This document shows, piece after piece, positions 17,713-27,429 of a DNA stretch of 64,000 bases. The stretch covers positions 1 to 64,000 of the forward strand of contig NZ_JARFVC010000002.1 of assembly GCF_029193815.1 (NCBI RefSeq). The letters run 5' to 3'. Made by a program: the position numbers and the translations under genes. The notes under the pieces were generated by a model, which was not told the origin of the DNA, made no database searches, and saw only the letters and a program-made list of their open reading frames with translations. The stretch's first letter is position 1. Every line of letters starts with the position of its first letter. Source of the DNA: Cytobacillus sp. S13-E01 (GTDB lineage Bacteria > Bacillota > Bacilli > Bacillales > Bacillaceae_L).

Positions 17713-17752
17713 AACACCCGTAATCACTAAAATTAGAGATTACGAGTGTGTT
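17713..17752 (-). terminator. Terminator-like hairpin after the aminotransferase
   Basis: AACACCCGTAATC (17713-17725) pairs, with one mismatch, with GATTACGAGTGTGTT (17738-17752). On the minus strand it follows the aminotransferase stop by seven bases. The final hydrolase gene may thus have partly separate expression; no clear promoter was identified in 17603-17712. Confidence 0.65.
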
Positions 17753-17758
17753 CCTATT

Positions 17759-19111
17759 CTATAAAGCTTGTATTTCTTCCGTTACCGTTTTAATTATTAA
17801 ATCAAGATCTTCTTCTTTAATATTTAATGGAGGCGCTAGCGTTAACACATTGTTAAAGCCTGCTACCGTTGCTCCATTTTTACCGATAATTAATCCTTTT
17901 TGTTTGCAACCTGCAATGACTTTGTTTACTAACGCTGTTTCAAGCGGTTCTTTCGTATCCTTATCTTTTACAAGTTCAATCCCTACTAATAGCCCTTTTC
18001 CTCTTACATCACCAACGTATGAGTGATCAAGAAGAGCAGTTGCTAAGCTTGTTTTCAGATATTCCCCTATTTTGGCTGATCTCGCATAGAGATTTTCATT
18101 TTCCATAATTTCAAGATTTTTTAAAGCAAGGGCACATGCAGCTGGATTTCCACCAAATGTATTAATATGACGGAAATAATCATACTCCTCAGATCCTTTA
18201 AAGGCTTCATATATTTCCTTTTTAACAGCAGTGGCCGATAAAGGTAAATAGGCACTTGTAATTCCCTTTGCCATGGTAATAATATCTGGTTTGACCCCAT
18301 AATTCATGAAGCCAAAGGGCTTTCCAGTCCGACCAAATCCACAAATAACTTCATCAACAATTAATAATGCACCATGTTTTTCACAAACCTCTTTTACCCC
18401 AACCATATACTCGTCAGGTGGTACTAAGATACCTCCACCAGTTATGATCGGCTCCATTATGATCCCAGCGATAGTTTCACTCAACTCCCATGTCATAACA
18501 CGATCAATGTCTTTTACCGACTGTAATTCTGTAGGCTTACAGTCAGCTTGTTCTGGTGATCGGTATGAATCAGGTGGAGCAACATGGATGAAACCAGGTG
18601 CTAAAGGCTCATATTTATACTTTCGTTGTGCTTGCCCTGTGGCCGCAAGAGAACCCATTGAGTTACCGTGGTAGGATCGGTATCTTGAAATAAACTTATA
18701 ACGTGCTGGATCACCCTTTTGCTGATGATATTGTCTCGCAAGCTTAAATGCAACTTCATTTGCTTCAGAGCCGCTATTAGAGAAAAAGATGACATACTCT
18801 TCTCCGAGCATTTCGTTTAATTTTTCTGCGAGTTTAATAGCCGGTGTATGGCTTTGAGTGAGCGGAAAATAGGCCATTTCTTTTAATTGCTCATATGCAG
18901 CTTCAGCCAGTTCTATTCTTCCATACCCAACATTCACACACCACAACCCAGACATGGCATCTAAAAAGCGTTTGCCATTATGATCTGTTACCCAAGAGCC
19001 TTCAGCTTTTTGGGCAACCAATGTAGAGTCAGGGCTATATGGTTTCATCGAATGCCAAACATACTCTTTATCCTTGGAAAGAATATCTCCACTTTGTTTT
19101 ATCGTTGTCAT
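17759..19111 (-). CDS. Class III PLP aminotransferase (beta-alanine/omega-amino acid:pyruvate type)
   Basis: This 450-residue class III aminotransferase is expected to move the amino group of beta-alanine (or 3-aminoisobutyrate) to pyruvate, giving malonate semialdehyde (or methylmalonate semialdehyde). Family motifs are FFSNSGSEANE for phosphate binding, YHGNSMG, the aspartate in LIVDEVICGFGRTG, and the PLP lysine in TMAKGITSAYLP. It lies 35 bases downstream of the semialdehyde dehydrogenase that would consume its product. GAGGAGAG precedes the ATG at 19111. A role with other omega-amino acids cannot be excluded by sequence alone. Confidence 0.88.
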   Translation of the reverse strand: MTTIKQSGDILSKDKEYVWHSMKPYSPDSTLVAQKAEGSWVTDHNGKRFLDAMSGLWCVNVGYGRIELAEAAYEQLKEMAYFPLTQSHTPAIKLAEKLNEMLGEEYVIFFSNSGSEANEVAFKLARQYHQQKGDPARYKFISRYRSYHGNSMGSLAATGQAQRKYKYEPLAPGFIHVAPPDSYRSPEQADCKPTELQSVKDIDRVMTWELSETIAGIIMEPIITGGGILVPPDEYMVGVKEVCEKHGALLIVDEVICGFGRTGKPFGFMNYGVKPDIITMAKGITSAYLPLSATAVKKEIYEAFKGSEEYDYFRHINTFGGNPAACALALKNLEIMENENLYARSAKIGEYLKTSLATALLDHSYVGDVRGKGLLVGIELVKDKDTKEPLETALVNKVIAGCKQKGLIIGKNGATVAGFNNVLTLAPPLNIKEEDLDLIIKTVTEEIQAL

Positions 19112-19146
19112 ATCGGTCTCTCCTCTTTAGTATAAATTCACCCGTT

Positions 19147-20613
19147 TTAATAATCATAACGCGATGTAATCATTTTTTTACGAGTATAGAAGTTTACACC
19201 ATCTTTTCCATTAACATGAAGATCCCCATAAAAGGAATCCTTCCAGCCAGAGAATGGAAAAAACGCCATTGTTGCTGGTACTCCAACATTTATACCTAAC
19301 ATCCCTGCATCTGCTTCTTCTCTAAACTGTCTAATTGCCCTAGCATCCTTTGTATATATCGTTGCTCCATTTCCGTACCGAGATTTACGAATGTACTCAA
19401 GCCCCTCATCTAAATCATTCGCACGTAACAAGCTCAATACTGGTGCAAAAATTTCGTCTTTTGCAATTGTCATGTCTGGTGTAACATGATCGAAAATGGT
19501 TGCTCCTAAGAACGTACCTTGTTTCAGTTCATCCATTTCTTTGCGACCGTCACGTAGTAATGTCGCCCCTTCTTCCAACCCTTTTTTAATGTAGTCCAGG
19601 ACTTTTACACGATGTGAATCCCGGATGATTGGTGTTAGTAAAACTTCATCTTCAATACCGTTTCCAATAATAAGTTCGTCAGCCTTTTGTTTTATAGCCT
19701 CAACAAATTTATCCCCATCACCTACAACAACTACCGCACTACAAGCCATACAACGTTGTCCTGCACTACCATATGCTGAGCTAATAATATGTGAAACTGC
19801 CTTTTCTATATCTGAATCTGGCATAACAACATGATGATTCTTCGCTCCAGAAAGAGCTTGAACTCGTTTTCCTTTGGCTGCTGCTCGCTCATATACGTAC
19901 TTAGCAACAGGTTGTGAGCCTACAAAGGAAATCGCTTTTACATCTTCATGATCAAGTAAGCCATTTACAACATCATGCGCACCATGAACGATATTTAATA
20001 CTCCTTTTGGTGCACCAGCTTCAGCGAACAATTGCACTATTTTATTTGCTAAAATTGGAGTACGTTCAGAAGGCTTTAATACGAATGTATTCCCACAAGC
20101 AACCGCTAACGGAAACATCCACATCGGAACCATCATCGGAAAGTTAAATGGTGTAATTCCTCCAACAACTCCTAGTGGATATCGGAACATTTCTGAATCA
20201 ATCTCTTCTGCAATATTCGATAACGTTTCCCCCATCATTAATGTTGGCGCTCCTGCCGCAAATTCAACACACTCAATCCCTCTTTGAACTTCACCATACG
20301 CTTCTTTGTATGCTTTACCATTCTCTTGTACGATAAGCTGAGCAAGTGTTTCGTGATTTTCGGTTAAAAGATAATGGTATTTATATAATATTCGCGCACG
20401 CTTTGGTACAGGCGTATTTTTCCACGTTTTAAAAGCTTCATAAGCAGAACTCACTGCCAAATCCACATCTTCTTTTGAAGAAATTGGTACTCTCGCTAAT
20501 GTTTCTCCAGTAGCTGGGTTTGGTATGTCTAGTGTTTCTGGGCTACGTGCATCAACCCATTCGCCATTAATGAAATTTTTTAATACAGCTGTTTCTTTTT
20601 TGATAAGTGTCAT
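19147..20613 (-). CDS. mmsA: CoA-acylating (methyl)malonate-semialdehyde dehydrogenase
   Basis: This 488-residue aldehyde dehydrogenase oxidises malonate or methylmalonate semialdehyde with NAD and CoA, giving acetyl-CoA or propionyl-CoA plus CO2. It has the family start FINGEWVDARS, the NAD-binding FNFPMMVPMWMFPLA, and the catalytic cysteine in SAGQRCMACS. Unlike hydrolytic aldehyde dehydrogenases it lacks the usual general-base glutamate motif and has ALSGAKNHHVV there, as in MmsA/IolA. It completes the pyrimidine pathway. AGGAGG lies upstream of the ATG at 20613, and a candidate promoter with a PucR-like box precedes it. Confidence 0.92.
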   Translation of the reverse strand: MTLIKKETAVLKNFINGEWVDARSPETLDIPNPATGETLARVPISSKEDVDLAVSSAYEAFKTWKNTPVPKRARILYKYHYLLTENHETLAQLIVQENGKAYKEAYGEVQRGIECVEFAAGAPTLMMGETLSNIAEEIDSEMFRYPLGVVGGITPFNFPMMVPMWMFPLAVACGNTFVLKPSERTPILANKIVQLFAEAGAPKGVLNIVHGAHDVVNGLLDHEDVKAISFVGSQPVAKYVYERAAAKGKRVQALSGAKNHHVVMPDSDIEKAVSHIISSAYGSAGQRCMACSAVVVVGDGDKFVEAIKQKADELIIGNGIEDEVLLTPIIRDSHRVKVLDYIKKGLEEGATLLRDGRKEMDELKQGTFLGATIFDHVTPDMTIAKDEIFAPVLSLLRANDLDEGLEYIRKSRYGNGATIYTKDARAIRQFREEADAGMLGINVGVPATMAFFPFSGWKDSFYGDLHVNGKDGVNFYTRKKMITSRYDY

Positions 20614-20658
20614 TATTTTTGCAGCCTCCTAATCATTATCTAAATCTTTAGAAAAATT

Positions 20659-20711
20659 ACTATACCCAATTATCACTCAGTTTGAAAAAACTTACACTAG
20701 ACATTGTGTAA
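20659..20711 (-). promoter_or_regulatory. Candidate promoter with PucR-like box upstream of mmsA
   Basis: On the minus strand a TATAGT -10-like hexamer lies at 20664-20659. On the plus strand CATTGTGTAA lies at 20702-20711, about 45 bases upstream of it. The same ten bases occur at 30037-30046, about 41 bases upstream of a TATAAT before the nitrilase gene. The motif resembles the PucR box reported in Bacillus subtilis (WWWCNTTGGTTAA) with changes in the GGT core. Binding is inferred. Confidence 0.4.
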
Positions 20712-20761
20712 AATAACTAAATATGTTTGTTCAACATTATGAACAAAAATACACCAAAAAA

Positions 20762-20784
20762 AGCCTACGGGTAACTAGTAGGCT
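20762..20784 (-). terminator. Terminator of pucR
   Basis: AGCCTAC (20762-20768) pairs with GTAGGCT (20778-20784), followed on the minus strand by a run of T (plus-strand A-run at 20756-20761). It overlaps the stop codon of pucR. Confidence 0.8.
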
Positions 20785-22402
20785 AAAATGATTCTAGTTC
20801 GATTTCTTTAAACTGCTTTGAAGAAATCAAAAATTCATATGAGAGGATCATAAATTCGATTGTTAGTCTTTTTTCATGGTTCATAAAATCTTTCCCAATT
20901 AGTTTTTCTATCTTTTGGATTCGATGATAGAGGGTTTGCCTAACAATGAATAGGCGTTTTGCAGTCTCTTGTTTAGAACCATTACAAGATAAATACGTTT
21001 TTAATGTGTCCATCAGTTTACCATTATACTTTTTATCATAATTAATCACTGGCTCGAGATATTCTAGGACGATTTCATGTAAGTCTAAGTGACGATTTAA
21101 TTGTGAGATGAGGCGGAAAATATGCAAATCATCATAGAAATGACTATCCGTCTGGTTTGCTAGCCTATCTTGAATTCGGATTGTTTCAAGTGCGGTCTGG
21201 TAGCTCTTATCAATAGACCTTAGATCTTCAACATATTTTCCAACACCTATTACTAGTTGTGAATTTTTATTTCCTAATTGAGATTTCGCATTTTTTAATC
21301 TATGTATCGTTTCTTCCATTCTTTTTTTCCAAGTAGAACTACTTCTTTGATTAAGGGTGATAAAAATCATCGTATTTCTTTTTTCAATCGCAAATAGCGA
21401 AAACCCCTGTTGTTCAAAAATGGCTCTGGTGTAAAGTTTAAAATAGGTTAGATCTAAATTTGAATACTGTTCGATTGAATCTAGTTTATATAGGATGATT
21501 ACTGCACCCTTTGGTTTAACAGTGGGTGCATGATACGAGAGGTATTCTTTAATAGACTCTTCACTCTGTTCACCGTTTAACCAATCATTAAGCCATTCCG
21601 TTTCTTCTACTCGACGTTTTTCTTCTACATAAAGCTCCCGTAAAAAAAGTTGCGCAAGTGCAGTTGCTGTTCGGTCTAAAATAAGATGATCAAATTCGGT
21701 TAACGCTCTTTTCTCAGAAATAATGATTAGTTCTGCATAATTATCGCCTAGCAATTGAATAGGAGTTCTAGCAATTGGGAAGGAAAGAAGGTCATCCCCG
21801 GTTTTTTCAATTATCTTAAAAAGTGATGTGCGCTCCTGCATAAACACATCCGGAATAAATTGCGCTTCTTTATTACTAAATAATATAATAACCTGTACTT
21901 GTAAATAGTGATGAATGAATTTGAGGATTTCATTATAATTTTCGATTGTTAATAGTTTTTTATTTAAGTCCTGTGAATAGCTTTCTAAGTCTGAAATCAT
22001 TTGATATTGATGATTTATGAGGAAGGCATGGATGTCTTGGGTTATTTCTACGAATGGTACTTCATTGTGAAATAAGATGATAGGAAACTGTTCTCTATTT
22101 GCAATATCTATAACTTCTTGTGGGATCGATGAGGTGTATGTACCGATTTCGATGCAAAGGCCCGCTGCTTCTGATTCAATTAATTGTTCTACTAGTGATA
22201 TGAATAGCTCCTTACTTTCTTTCCAAGCTACACCTGTTGAGAGAATTAATTCGTTCCCATTTAAGAGCTTTCTGATGTTAATGACTTCGACAACATGGAC
22301 CCATTTAACTAACCGATTAAGTCCTTCACTACCTGCTATTACTTCAATATTATCAAAATGCTTTCTTTGGAGAATATCTTTTACGATTATATAAGATTTC
22401 AA
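20783..22402 (-). CDS. pucR: PucR family transcriptional regulator
   Basis: This 539-residue regulator has the PucR N-terminal domain (about residues 7-125, with VKDILQRKHFDNIEVIAGSE), a middle GGDEF-like/CdaR region, and a C-terminal helix-turn-helix of the PucR/CdaR type (KTYLSCNGSKQETAKRLFIV near residue 480, then RQTLYHRIQKIEKLIG). B. subtilis PucR activates purine-degradation genes in response to ureides. Here the gene sits within a pyrimidine-degradation cluster, so it most likely senses a pyrimidine or carbamoyl intermediate. The start is TTG at 22402 behind AAGGGAG. Confidence 0.9.
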   Translation of the reverse strand: MKSYIIVKDILQRKHFDNIEVIAGSEGLNRLVKWVHVVEVINIRKLLNGNELILSTGVAWKESKELFISLVEQLIESEAAGLCIEIGTYTSSIPQEVIDIANREQFPIILFHNEVPFVEITQDIHAFLINHQYQMISDLESYSQDLNKKLLTIENYNEILKFIHHYLQVQVIILFSNKEAQFIPDVFMQERTSLFKIIEKTGDDLLSFPIARTPIQLLGDNYAELIIISEKRALTEFDHLILDRTATALAQLFLRELYVEEKRRVEETEWLNDWLNGEQSEESIKEYLSYHAPTVKPKGAVIILYKLDSIEQYSNLDLTYFKLYTRAIFEQQGFSLFAIEKRNTMIFITLNQRSSSTWKKRMEETIHRLKNAKSQLGNKNSQLVIGVGKYVEDLRSIDKSYQTALETIRIQDRLANQTDSHFYDDLHIFRLISQLNRHLDLHEIVLEYLEPVINYDKKYNGKLMDTLKTYLSCNGSKQETAKRLFIVRQTLYHRIQKIEKLIGKDFMNHEKRLTIEFMILSYEFLISSKQFKEIELESF

Positions 22403-22496
22403 ATTGGAAGCTCCCTTAATATTGAATTTTATAATTACTTCTATTATACTCCAAAGTTGGCGTTGTTTTCTATATTTTTAGAATAGTAAATAAAAA

Positions 22497-22526
22497 GACC
22501 AGTAAACATAATGGTTGTTTACCGGC
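22497..22526. terminator. Bidirectional terminator
   Basis: GACCAGTAAAC (22497-22507) pairs with GTTTACCGGCC (22516-22526) with one mismatch. T-runs lie on both sides (T7 on the plus strand, T5 on the minus strand). It separates pucR from the permease-side genes, suggesting pucR has its own promoter. Confidence 0.8.
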
Positions 22527-22539
22527 CTTTTTTTGATAA

Positions 22540-22761
22540 CTATTTAATTGGATAATATGCTTGAAACTCATGAATCATTCCATCAAATAGATCTTTATCA
22601 TAAAATTCATCTGATCCAATTGAACAAAATTCATTTTACCAATTCGATCGGAGTATTGACTACTTCTCCACTTGCTTTTCTAATCATGTATATCCATTAT
22701 TCTCATCAATCGTAACTTCACATGGGAATTCACTTTCTCTCGATTTTAATGAGGATTCCAT
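22540..22761 (-). pseudogene. Small decayed gene of unknown family
   Basis: From ATG at 22761 the minus strand reads MESSLKSRESEFPCEVTIDE then NNGYT and a TGA. An overlapping frame continues MIRKASGEVVNTPIELVK, and a third frame finishes CSIGSDEFYDKDLFDGMIHE then FQAYYPIK and a stop at 22540. The segments look like one ancestral protein of about 75 residues broken by two frame changes. No family is recognised. Confidence 0.4.
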
Positions 22762-22791
22762 TACTAAAGTACCCAAACAAGAAAGTAGGTC

Positions 22792-23004
22792 CTATGCTCC
22801 TTCTTTTTGTTGGTTAATTAAAGCAACTGAAAAATATTTGCGGGCATCAGCGGTTAAAATGTGTAAAGTTTCAATTTTATCGCCCTTTTCAAAATCGACA
22901 AAAGCACCACTAAGATTTTCTGTAATATTTTTAATTGTATACCCTTTTTGTAGTAAGAAATCAATTCGATCCCGCTCTTGTAGGAATTCCTGATAATCTG
23001 ACAT
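22792..23004 (-). CDS. Conserved-looking small protein of the pyrimidine cluster, unknown function
   Basis: This is a 70-residue soluble, charged protein starting MSDYQEFLQERDRIDFLLQK, with a compact pattern (GYTIKNITENLSGAFVDFE, then ETLHILTADARKYFS) that looks like a folded alpha/beta domain. GGAG lies ahead of the ATG at 23004. It sits 51 bases downstream of the NCS1 permease on the same strand and so is probably co-transcribed with it. I have an impression of similar small proteins beside hydantoinase genes in other Bacillaceae but cannot verify it; no function is proposed. Confidence 0.7.
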   Translation of the reverse strand: MSDYQEFLQERDRIDFLLQKGYTIKNITENLSGAFVDFEKGDKIETLHILTADARKYFSVALINQQKEGA

Positions 23005-23055
23005 TAGGTATATTCACTCCTTTTATTTTCATTTTATTAAAAAATCAACATTGTT

Positions 23056-24525
23056 TTATATTTGGACATTGACGTCAGGCACGATTGCTCGTTCTTCTAC
23101 AACATCAATTTCCCAATCACGTCCGACTGTAATTCCTAAATACTTCTCATCACTTGGATCCTCAATTTCCGCTTGTTTGTATTTATTAAAGTACCAGTAT
23201 TTAGCTAGTATATAGTAAATAATCGCTCCTACTCCAAAGCCTACAAAGAAAGAATATGCGGATAACCAATAAGCTGCAAGACCACCAATGACCCAAGCAA
23301 TCATACCCGCCATATTAATTCCGTTCATGTATTTAAATTGGCCATTATCCTTATAAAGGTCATGAACATTCACACGTCTCTTGCGGATAACATAATAGTC
23401 AGTAAACAAAATACCTACAATAGCAGATAAAATCCCGCCAATAACGAGTAATGCTGGGATAATGATACCAAATAAACTCCACGGCTGTACTACTATTCCG
23501 ACAATACCTGCAATCATTACACCGGCCCAAAATGGCACCCTAGGTCCGCCTACATTAGAGAAGATTGTCGCAGCAGGAATAACATTTGCTGACGTATTTG
23601 TAGACCATTGGGCTAGTACAATCATTAATAATAGTATTCCTAGAATGAAGCCGCTTGCAGCTTCTTGAAGCCCTACAACAGGGTCATAGTTCATAACTGC
23701 AACATATGAAACAGCACCAATGATGACCATGAAAGTGTTGACAATTGGCATCGCAATGACACTGCCTACGATTTGAGCTTTATTTCTTTTAAACCAGTTA
23801 CGTTCGTTTTTTGGCGCCTTAAAAAATCTAGATAACGAGGGCATATCAGCTGCGAGTGTAGCCCAGAAGCCCATGTTGCTCATAACGACGACCATAAAGG
23901 CAGTAAATGCAGCACCACCTGTGACCGGACTTTCAACCCATGACCAAACGTCTCGTCCTTCCGTCATTGCTTTATCTGATAGCGAGACATACATCCAAGC
24001 TGAAATGAGGATAATTATTGGTGCAGCTAAATCGGCAAACCTTTCAACAGCTTTGATTCCAAGTGCGGTGTTAATTAATTGTACGGCTGCAAAAATCAGG
24101 AAACTGATAAACCAATTATCAAAACCGAAGAGCGTATTTAATATTGCATTTATTGCAGTTGAACCGAAGAAGGTATTGATACCAAACCAACAGGATGCCG
24201 TTATACCACGTACTAAGGATGGAATATGGGTGCCAATTGTACCAAACGGTGCCCTCATATAAACCGGGAAGGAGAGTCCATGTTCAACACCAATATCTCC
24301 GATAATTGTCATAAAAATCCCAATTAAGACAGACCCAATGATTGTCGCAACAATAACCCAACCTAGCGGCAAACTTTGGATTCCTGCACCACCGATCGCA
24401 AAGGCTGCTAACACAACTGCCATTCCTACCCAAATAACCGCAAAACCAAATGTACTAACTTTTCTGTTTGCATGTGAAATAGGAAGCAAATCTGGAGACT
24501 TTAAATAATTTCCATTTTGTTTCAT
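23056..24525 (-). CDS. NCS1 family nucleobase:cation symporter (probable uracil/thymine/allantoin-type permease)
   Basis: This 489-residue membrane protein has about twelve hydrophobic segments and the NCS1 pattern: LPISHANRKVSTFGFAVIWV at the N-terminus, SFPVYMRAPFGTIG in the first repeat, WFGINTFFGS, and NTSANVIPAAT in the second half. NCS1 carriers import nucleobases, hydantoins or allantoin with sodium or protons. Position between dihydropyrimidinase and PucR points to uracil, thymine or dihydropyrimidines. AAAAGGGG precedes the ATG at 24525. Confidence 0.9.
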   Translation of the reverse strand: MKQNGNYLKSPDLLPISHANRKVSTFGFAVIWVGMAVVLAAFAIGGAGIQSLPLGWVIVATIIGSVLIGIFMTIIGDIGVEHGLSFPVYMRAPFGTIGTHIPSLVRGITASCWFGINTFFGSTAINAILNTLFGFDNWFISFLIFAAVQLINTALGIKAVERFADLAAPIIILISAWMYVSLSDKAMTEGRDVWSWVESPVTGGAAFTAFMVVVMSNMGFWATLAADMPSLSRFFKAPKNERNWFKRNKAQIVGSVIAMPIVNTFMVIIGAVSYVAVMNYDPVVGLQEAASGFILGILLLMIVLAQWSTNTSANVIPAATIFSNVGGPRVPFWAGVMIAGIVGIVVQPWSLFGIIIPALLVIGGILSAIVGILFTDYYVIRKRRVNVHDLYKDNGQFKYMNGINMAGMIAWVIGGLAAYWLSAYSFFVGFGVGAIIYYILAKYWYFNKYKQAEIEDPSDEKYLGITVGRDWEIDVVEERAIVPDVNVQI

Positions 24526-24659
24526 TGTAACACCCCTTTTAAATTAAATTTCTCAATATTCTGAATAATCTATGTGTAAAAAGCCTTATTCAGTAATTTT
24601 ACGAATATCATGGGCAGAGTGTTTACACCCCACCCATTAATCTCATTTAAAGGATACTT

Positions 24660-26078
24660 TTAAATTGAAACTGACTTGTTTTCTTTCGTTTGGTGTTGTT
24701 CGCCATACTTTGCACGTTTCAAGTACTGTCCAGCACCTAATTGTCCTACGAACTTTTTATTACGGATAACAAATTCTCCTCGAGATAAAACCGAAACAGG
24801 TTCTCCTGTCACTTTCATCCCTTCAAAAGCACTGTAGTCTACTGCCATATGATGAGTTTCCGCCGAGAGTGTCCTCTCAACTGTTGGATCAAAAATGACC
24901 AGATCTGCATCGACACCAACAGCAATTGTGCCTTTTTTCGGATATAATCCAAACAATTTCGCTATTCTTGTTGACGTAATATCAACAAACTGATTTAGCG
25001 TAATTCTTCCTTTTTTTACACCTTCTGAGAAAAGGATACTAACCCGATCCTCTATAATAGGGCCGCCATTGGGAATCTTTGAAAAATCACCTTTTCCAAG
25101 ATCCTTCTGTCCTTTAAAATCAAAGGAGCATTGATCAGAGCCTACGGTTTGAAGCTGCCCTGTTTTTAAGGCATTCCATAAAACGTCTTGATTCCATTTT
25201 TCACGTAGAGGTGGTGACCATACATATTTTGCACCCTCGAAGTTCGGTTTTTCTAAGTAAGATTGGTCTAATACTAAATATTGGGGACATGTTTCACCCC
25301 ATACATCAAACCCCTTCGATCTTGCTTCGGCAATTTTATTTGCAGCATCAGCACAAGAAACATGGACAACATATAATTGCGAATTGGCCAGACCTGTAAA
25401 CGCTGCTGCTCTGCCAGTCGCTTCCCCTTCAATTTCTGGTGGTCTTGTTAGCGCGTGGTAGATTGGATCTGTATTTCCCTCTTTTAATGCCTTTTTTACT
25501 AAATAATCAATCACATCACCATTCTCGGCGTGGACCATGACAAGTGCGCCAAGTTCTTTGGCAGCGACTAGTGTTTGAAAGAGTGTTTCATCATCTGCCT
25601 GTAGCACGTTTTTATAGGCCATGAATACTTTAAAGGACGTGATTCCCTCTTCTTCAATAACAGATGGCAGTTCTGCTAATACAGACTTGTTTACCTCACC
25701 AATCATTAGATGAAAGCCGTAATCAATTACTGCTTTATCCCTTGATTTCTTATGCCATACATCAATAGCATTTTTTAAAGGCTCACCCTTATTCGATAAA
25801 CAAAAATCGATAACGGTTGTTGTTCCTCCAAAGGCTGCAGCGATTGTTCCAGTTTCAAAATCATCTTTTGTTACGGTACCACCAAAGGGCATTTCAAGAT
25901 GTGTATGTGGATCAATTCCCCCTGGGAACACGTAACAGCCATTTGCATCTACTATTTCGGCTCCCTGTTCTGAAAGGTTTTCACCAATTAAGCTTATTAC
26001 ATCATTTTCGATTAAAATATCACCTTTATACGTATCAGTTGCAGTAACAATTATTCCGTTTTTGATAACCTTTTTCAT
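24660..26078 (-). CDS. hydA: Dihydropyrimidinase (D-hydantoinase)
   Basis: This 472-residue cyclic amidohydrolase opens dihydrouracil or dihydrothymine to N-carbamoyl-beta-alanine or its 3-methyl form. The binuclear zinc site is visible: HxH in DPHTHLEMPFGG (near residue 57), the lysine expected to be carbamylated in ITSFKVFMAYK (near residue 150), histidines in VMVHAENGD and YVVHVSCADA, and the aspartate in TVGSDQCSFD. It lies 22 bases after preA in the same direction. GAGGAGGG precedes the ATG. Confidence 0.95.
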   Translation of the reverse strand: MKKVIKNGIIVTATDTYKGDILIENDVISLIGENLSEQGAEIVDANGCYVFPGGIDPHTHLEMPFGGTVTKDDFETGTIAAAFGGTTTVIDFCLSNKGEPLKNAIDVWHKKSRDKAVIDYGFHLMIGEVNKSVLAELPSVIEEEGITSFKVFMAYKNVLQADDETLFQTLVAAKELGALVMVHAENGDVIDYLVKKALKEGNTDPIYHALTRPPEIEGEATGRAAAFTGLANSQLYVVHVSCADAANKIAEARSKGFDVWGETCPQYLVLDQSYLEKPNFEGAKYVWSPPLREKWNQDVLWNALKTGQLQTVGSDQCSFDFKGQKDLGKGDFSKIPNGGPIIEDRVSILFSEGVKKGRITLNQFVDITSTRIAKLFGLYPKKGTIAVGVDADLVIFDPTVERTLSAETHHMAVDYSAFEGMKVTGEPVSVLSRGEFVIRNKKFVGQLGAGQYLKRAKYGEQHQTKENKSVSI

Positions 26079-26100
26079 TCTTTCCCTCCTCGTTTATCTA

Positions 26101-27387
26101 TTATTTAGTTACCGTATCAACACTACATGATACAACCCCAAGCGCAGCCTGGCGTTCGTTCCATGTCATTGCTGGAAGCTCGTTTGGTAATTCCACCATG
26201 TCAATCGCCCCATCAACTGGACATACAATCGAACATAAATTACAGCCAACACAGTCCTCTTCTCTTACCTTTAAAATGTTGTAGCCATTTCCATCCTTTA
26301 ACATATCGATACATTGGTGTGACGTGTCCTCACAGGCAATATGGCATTTATTACAATTAATGCACACATCATTGTTAATTCTAGCGACAACTTTATAGTT
26401 TAGATCAAGATCGCCCCAATCTGAATATTTCGTTACGGATTTACCAACTAGGTCCATTGCAGAAATAATTCCTTTTTCATCTAAGTAGTTATTTAATCCC
26501 TCAATCATATCCTCAACGATTCTGAATCCATGGTGCATGGCTGCTGTGCAAACCTGGACACCCGTGGCACCCATTAGCATAAATTCAACAGCATTTTGCC
26601 AGTTTGATATTCCACCTATTCCTGATATCGGGATATTAATTCGAGGATTTCTTGCACAGTCTCCTACCATATGAAGGGCAATTGGTTTCACAGCAGGACC
26701 ACAGTACCCACCATGCGCACCCCTCCTACCAACATGTGGAACGGTATCCCAAGTGTCAATATCAACGGCAGCCAAACTATTAATCGTGTTAATCATACTA
26801 ATAGCATCTGCTCCGCCTCTTGCTGCAGCTTCAGCTGTAACCGTGATATCTGTAATATTTGGAGTAAGCTTAACGATAACTGGTGTTTTTGCAACTTCTT
26901 TTACCCAGTAGGTTTGTTTTTCGACTAGTTCTGGAACTTGGCCAGAAGCTGATCCCATTCCTCGTTCTGCCATACCGTGCGGACAACCGAAATTGAGTTC
27001 AAGACCATCTACTCCTATGTCTTCTACTCTTTTAACAATTTCATGCCATTTTTCTTGCTTCGGTTCAACCATCAATGAAGCAATAATTGCATGATTAGGA
27101 AAACGTTTCTTCGTTTCATAGATTTCCTTCAGGTTTACTTCCAGTGGACGATCTGTAATTAATTCAATATTGTTAAAACCAGCTACTCTTTGGCCATTAA
27201 AACTAACCGCCGCAAATCTTGATGATACATTTAATATCGGATCACCTAGTGTCTTCCAAACGGCTCCTCCCCAACCAGCTTCAAACGCACGTTGGACTTG
27301 ATAGCCAGAATTTGTTGGAGGAGCAGAAGCTAACCAAAATGGATTCGGTGATTTAATTCCTGCTAAATTAATACGTAAATCTGCCAT
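26101..27387 (-). CDS. preA: NAD-dependent dihydropyrimidine dehydrogenase subunit PreA
   Basis: This is the catalytic subunit of bacterial dihydropyrimidine dehydrogenase, which reduces uracil and thymine to the 5,6-dihydro forms. The first ~320 residues are an FMN barrel like class 1B dihydroorotate dehydrogenase (LAGIKSPNPFWLASAPPTNS, LNFGCPHGMAERGMGSA with the active-site cysteine nearby, MINTINS, SGIGGISNW). The C-terminus has two 4Fe-4S motifs, CINCNKCHIAC and CVGCNLCSIVCPVDGAI. At 428 residues it is of family length. It lies 42 bases after preT, behind AAGGAGG. Confidence 0.95.
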   Translation of the reverse strand: MADLRINLAGIKSPNPFWLASAPPTNSGYQVQRAFEAGWGGAVWKTLGDPILNVSSRFAAVSFNGQRVAGFNNIELITDRPLEVNLKEIYETKKRFPNHAIIASLMVEPKQEKWHEIVKRVEDIGVDGLELNFGCPHGMAERGMGSASGQVPELVEKQTYWVKEVAKTPVIVKLTPNITDITVTAEAAARGGADAISMINTINSLAAVDIDTWDTVPHVGRRGAHGGYCGPAVKPIALHMVGDCARNPRINIPISGIGGISNWQNAVEFMLMGATGVQVCTAAMHHGFRIVEDMIEGLNNYLDEKGIISAMDLVGKSVTKYSDWGDLDLNYKVVARINNDVCINCNKCHIACEDTSHQCIDMLKDGNGYNILKVREEDCVGCNLCSIVCPVDGAIDMVELPNELPAMTWNERQAALGVVSCSVDTVTK

Positions 27388-27429
27388 TGACTTACCTCCT
27401 TCTATTTCTTTTCTTTAATATAATTGCGG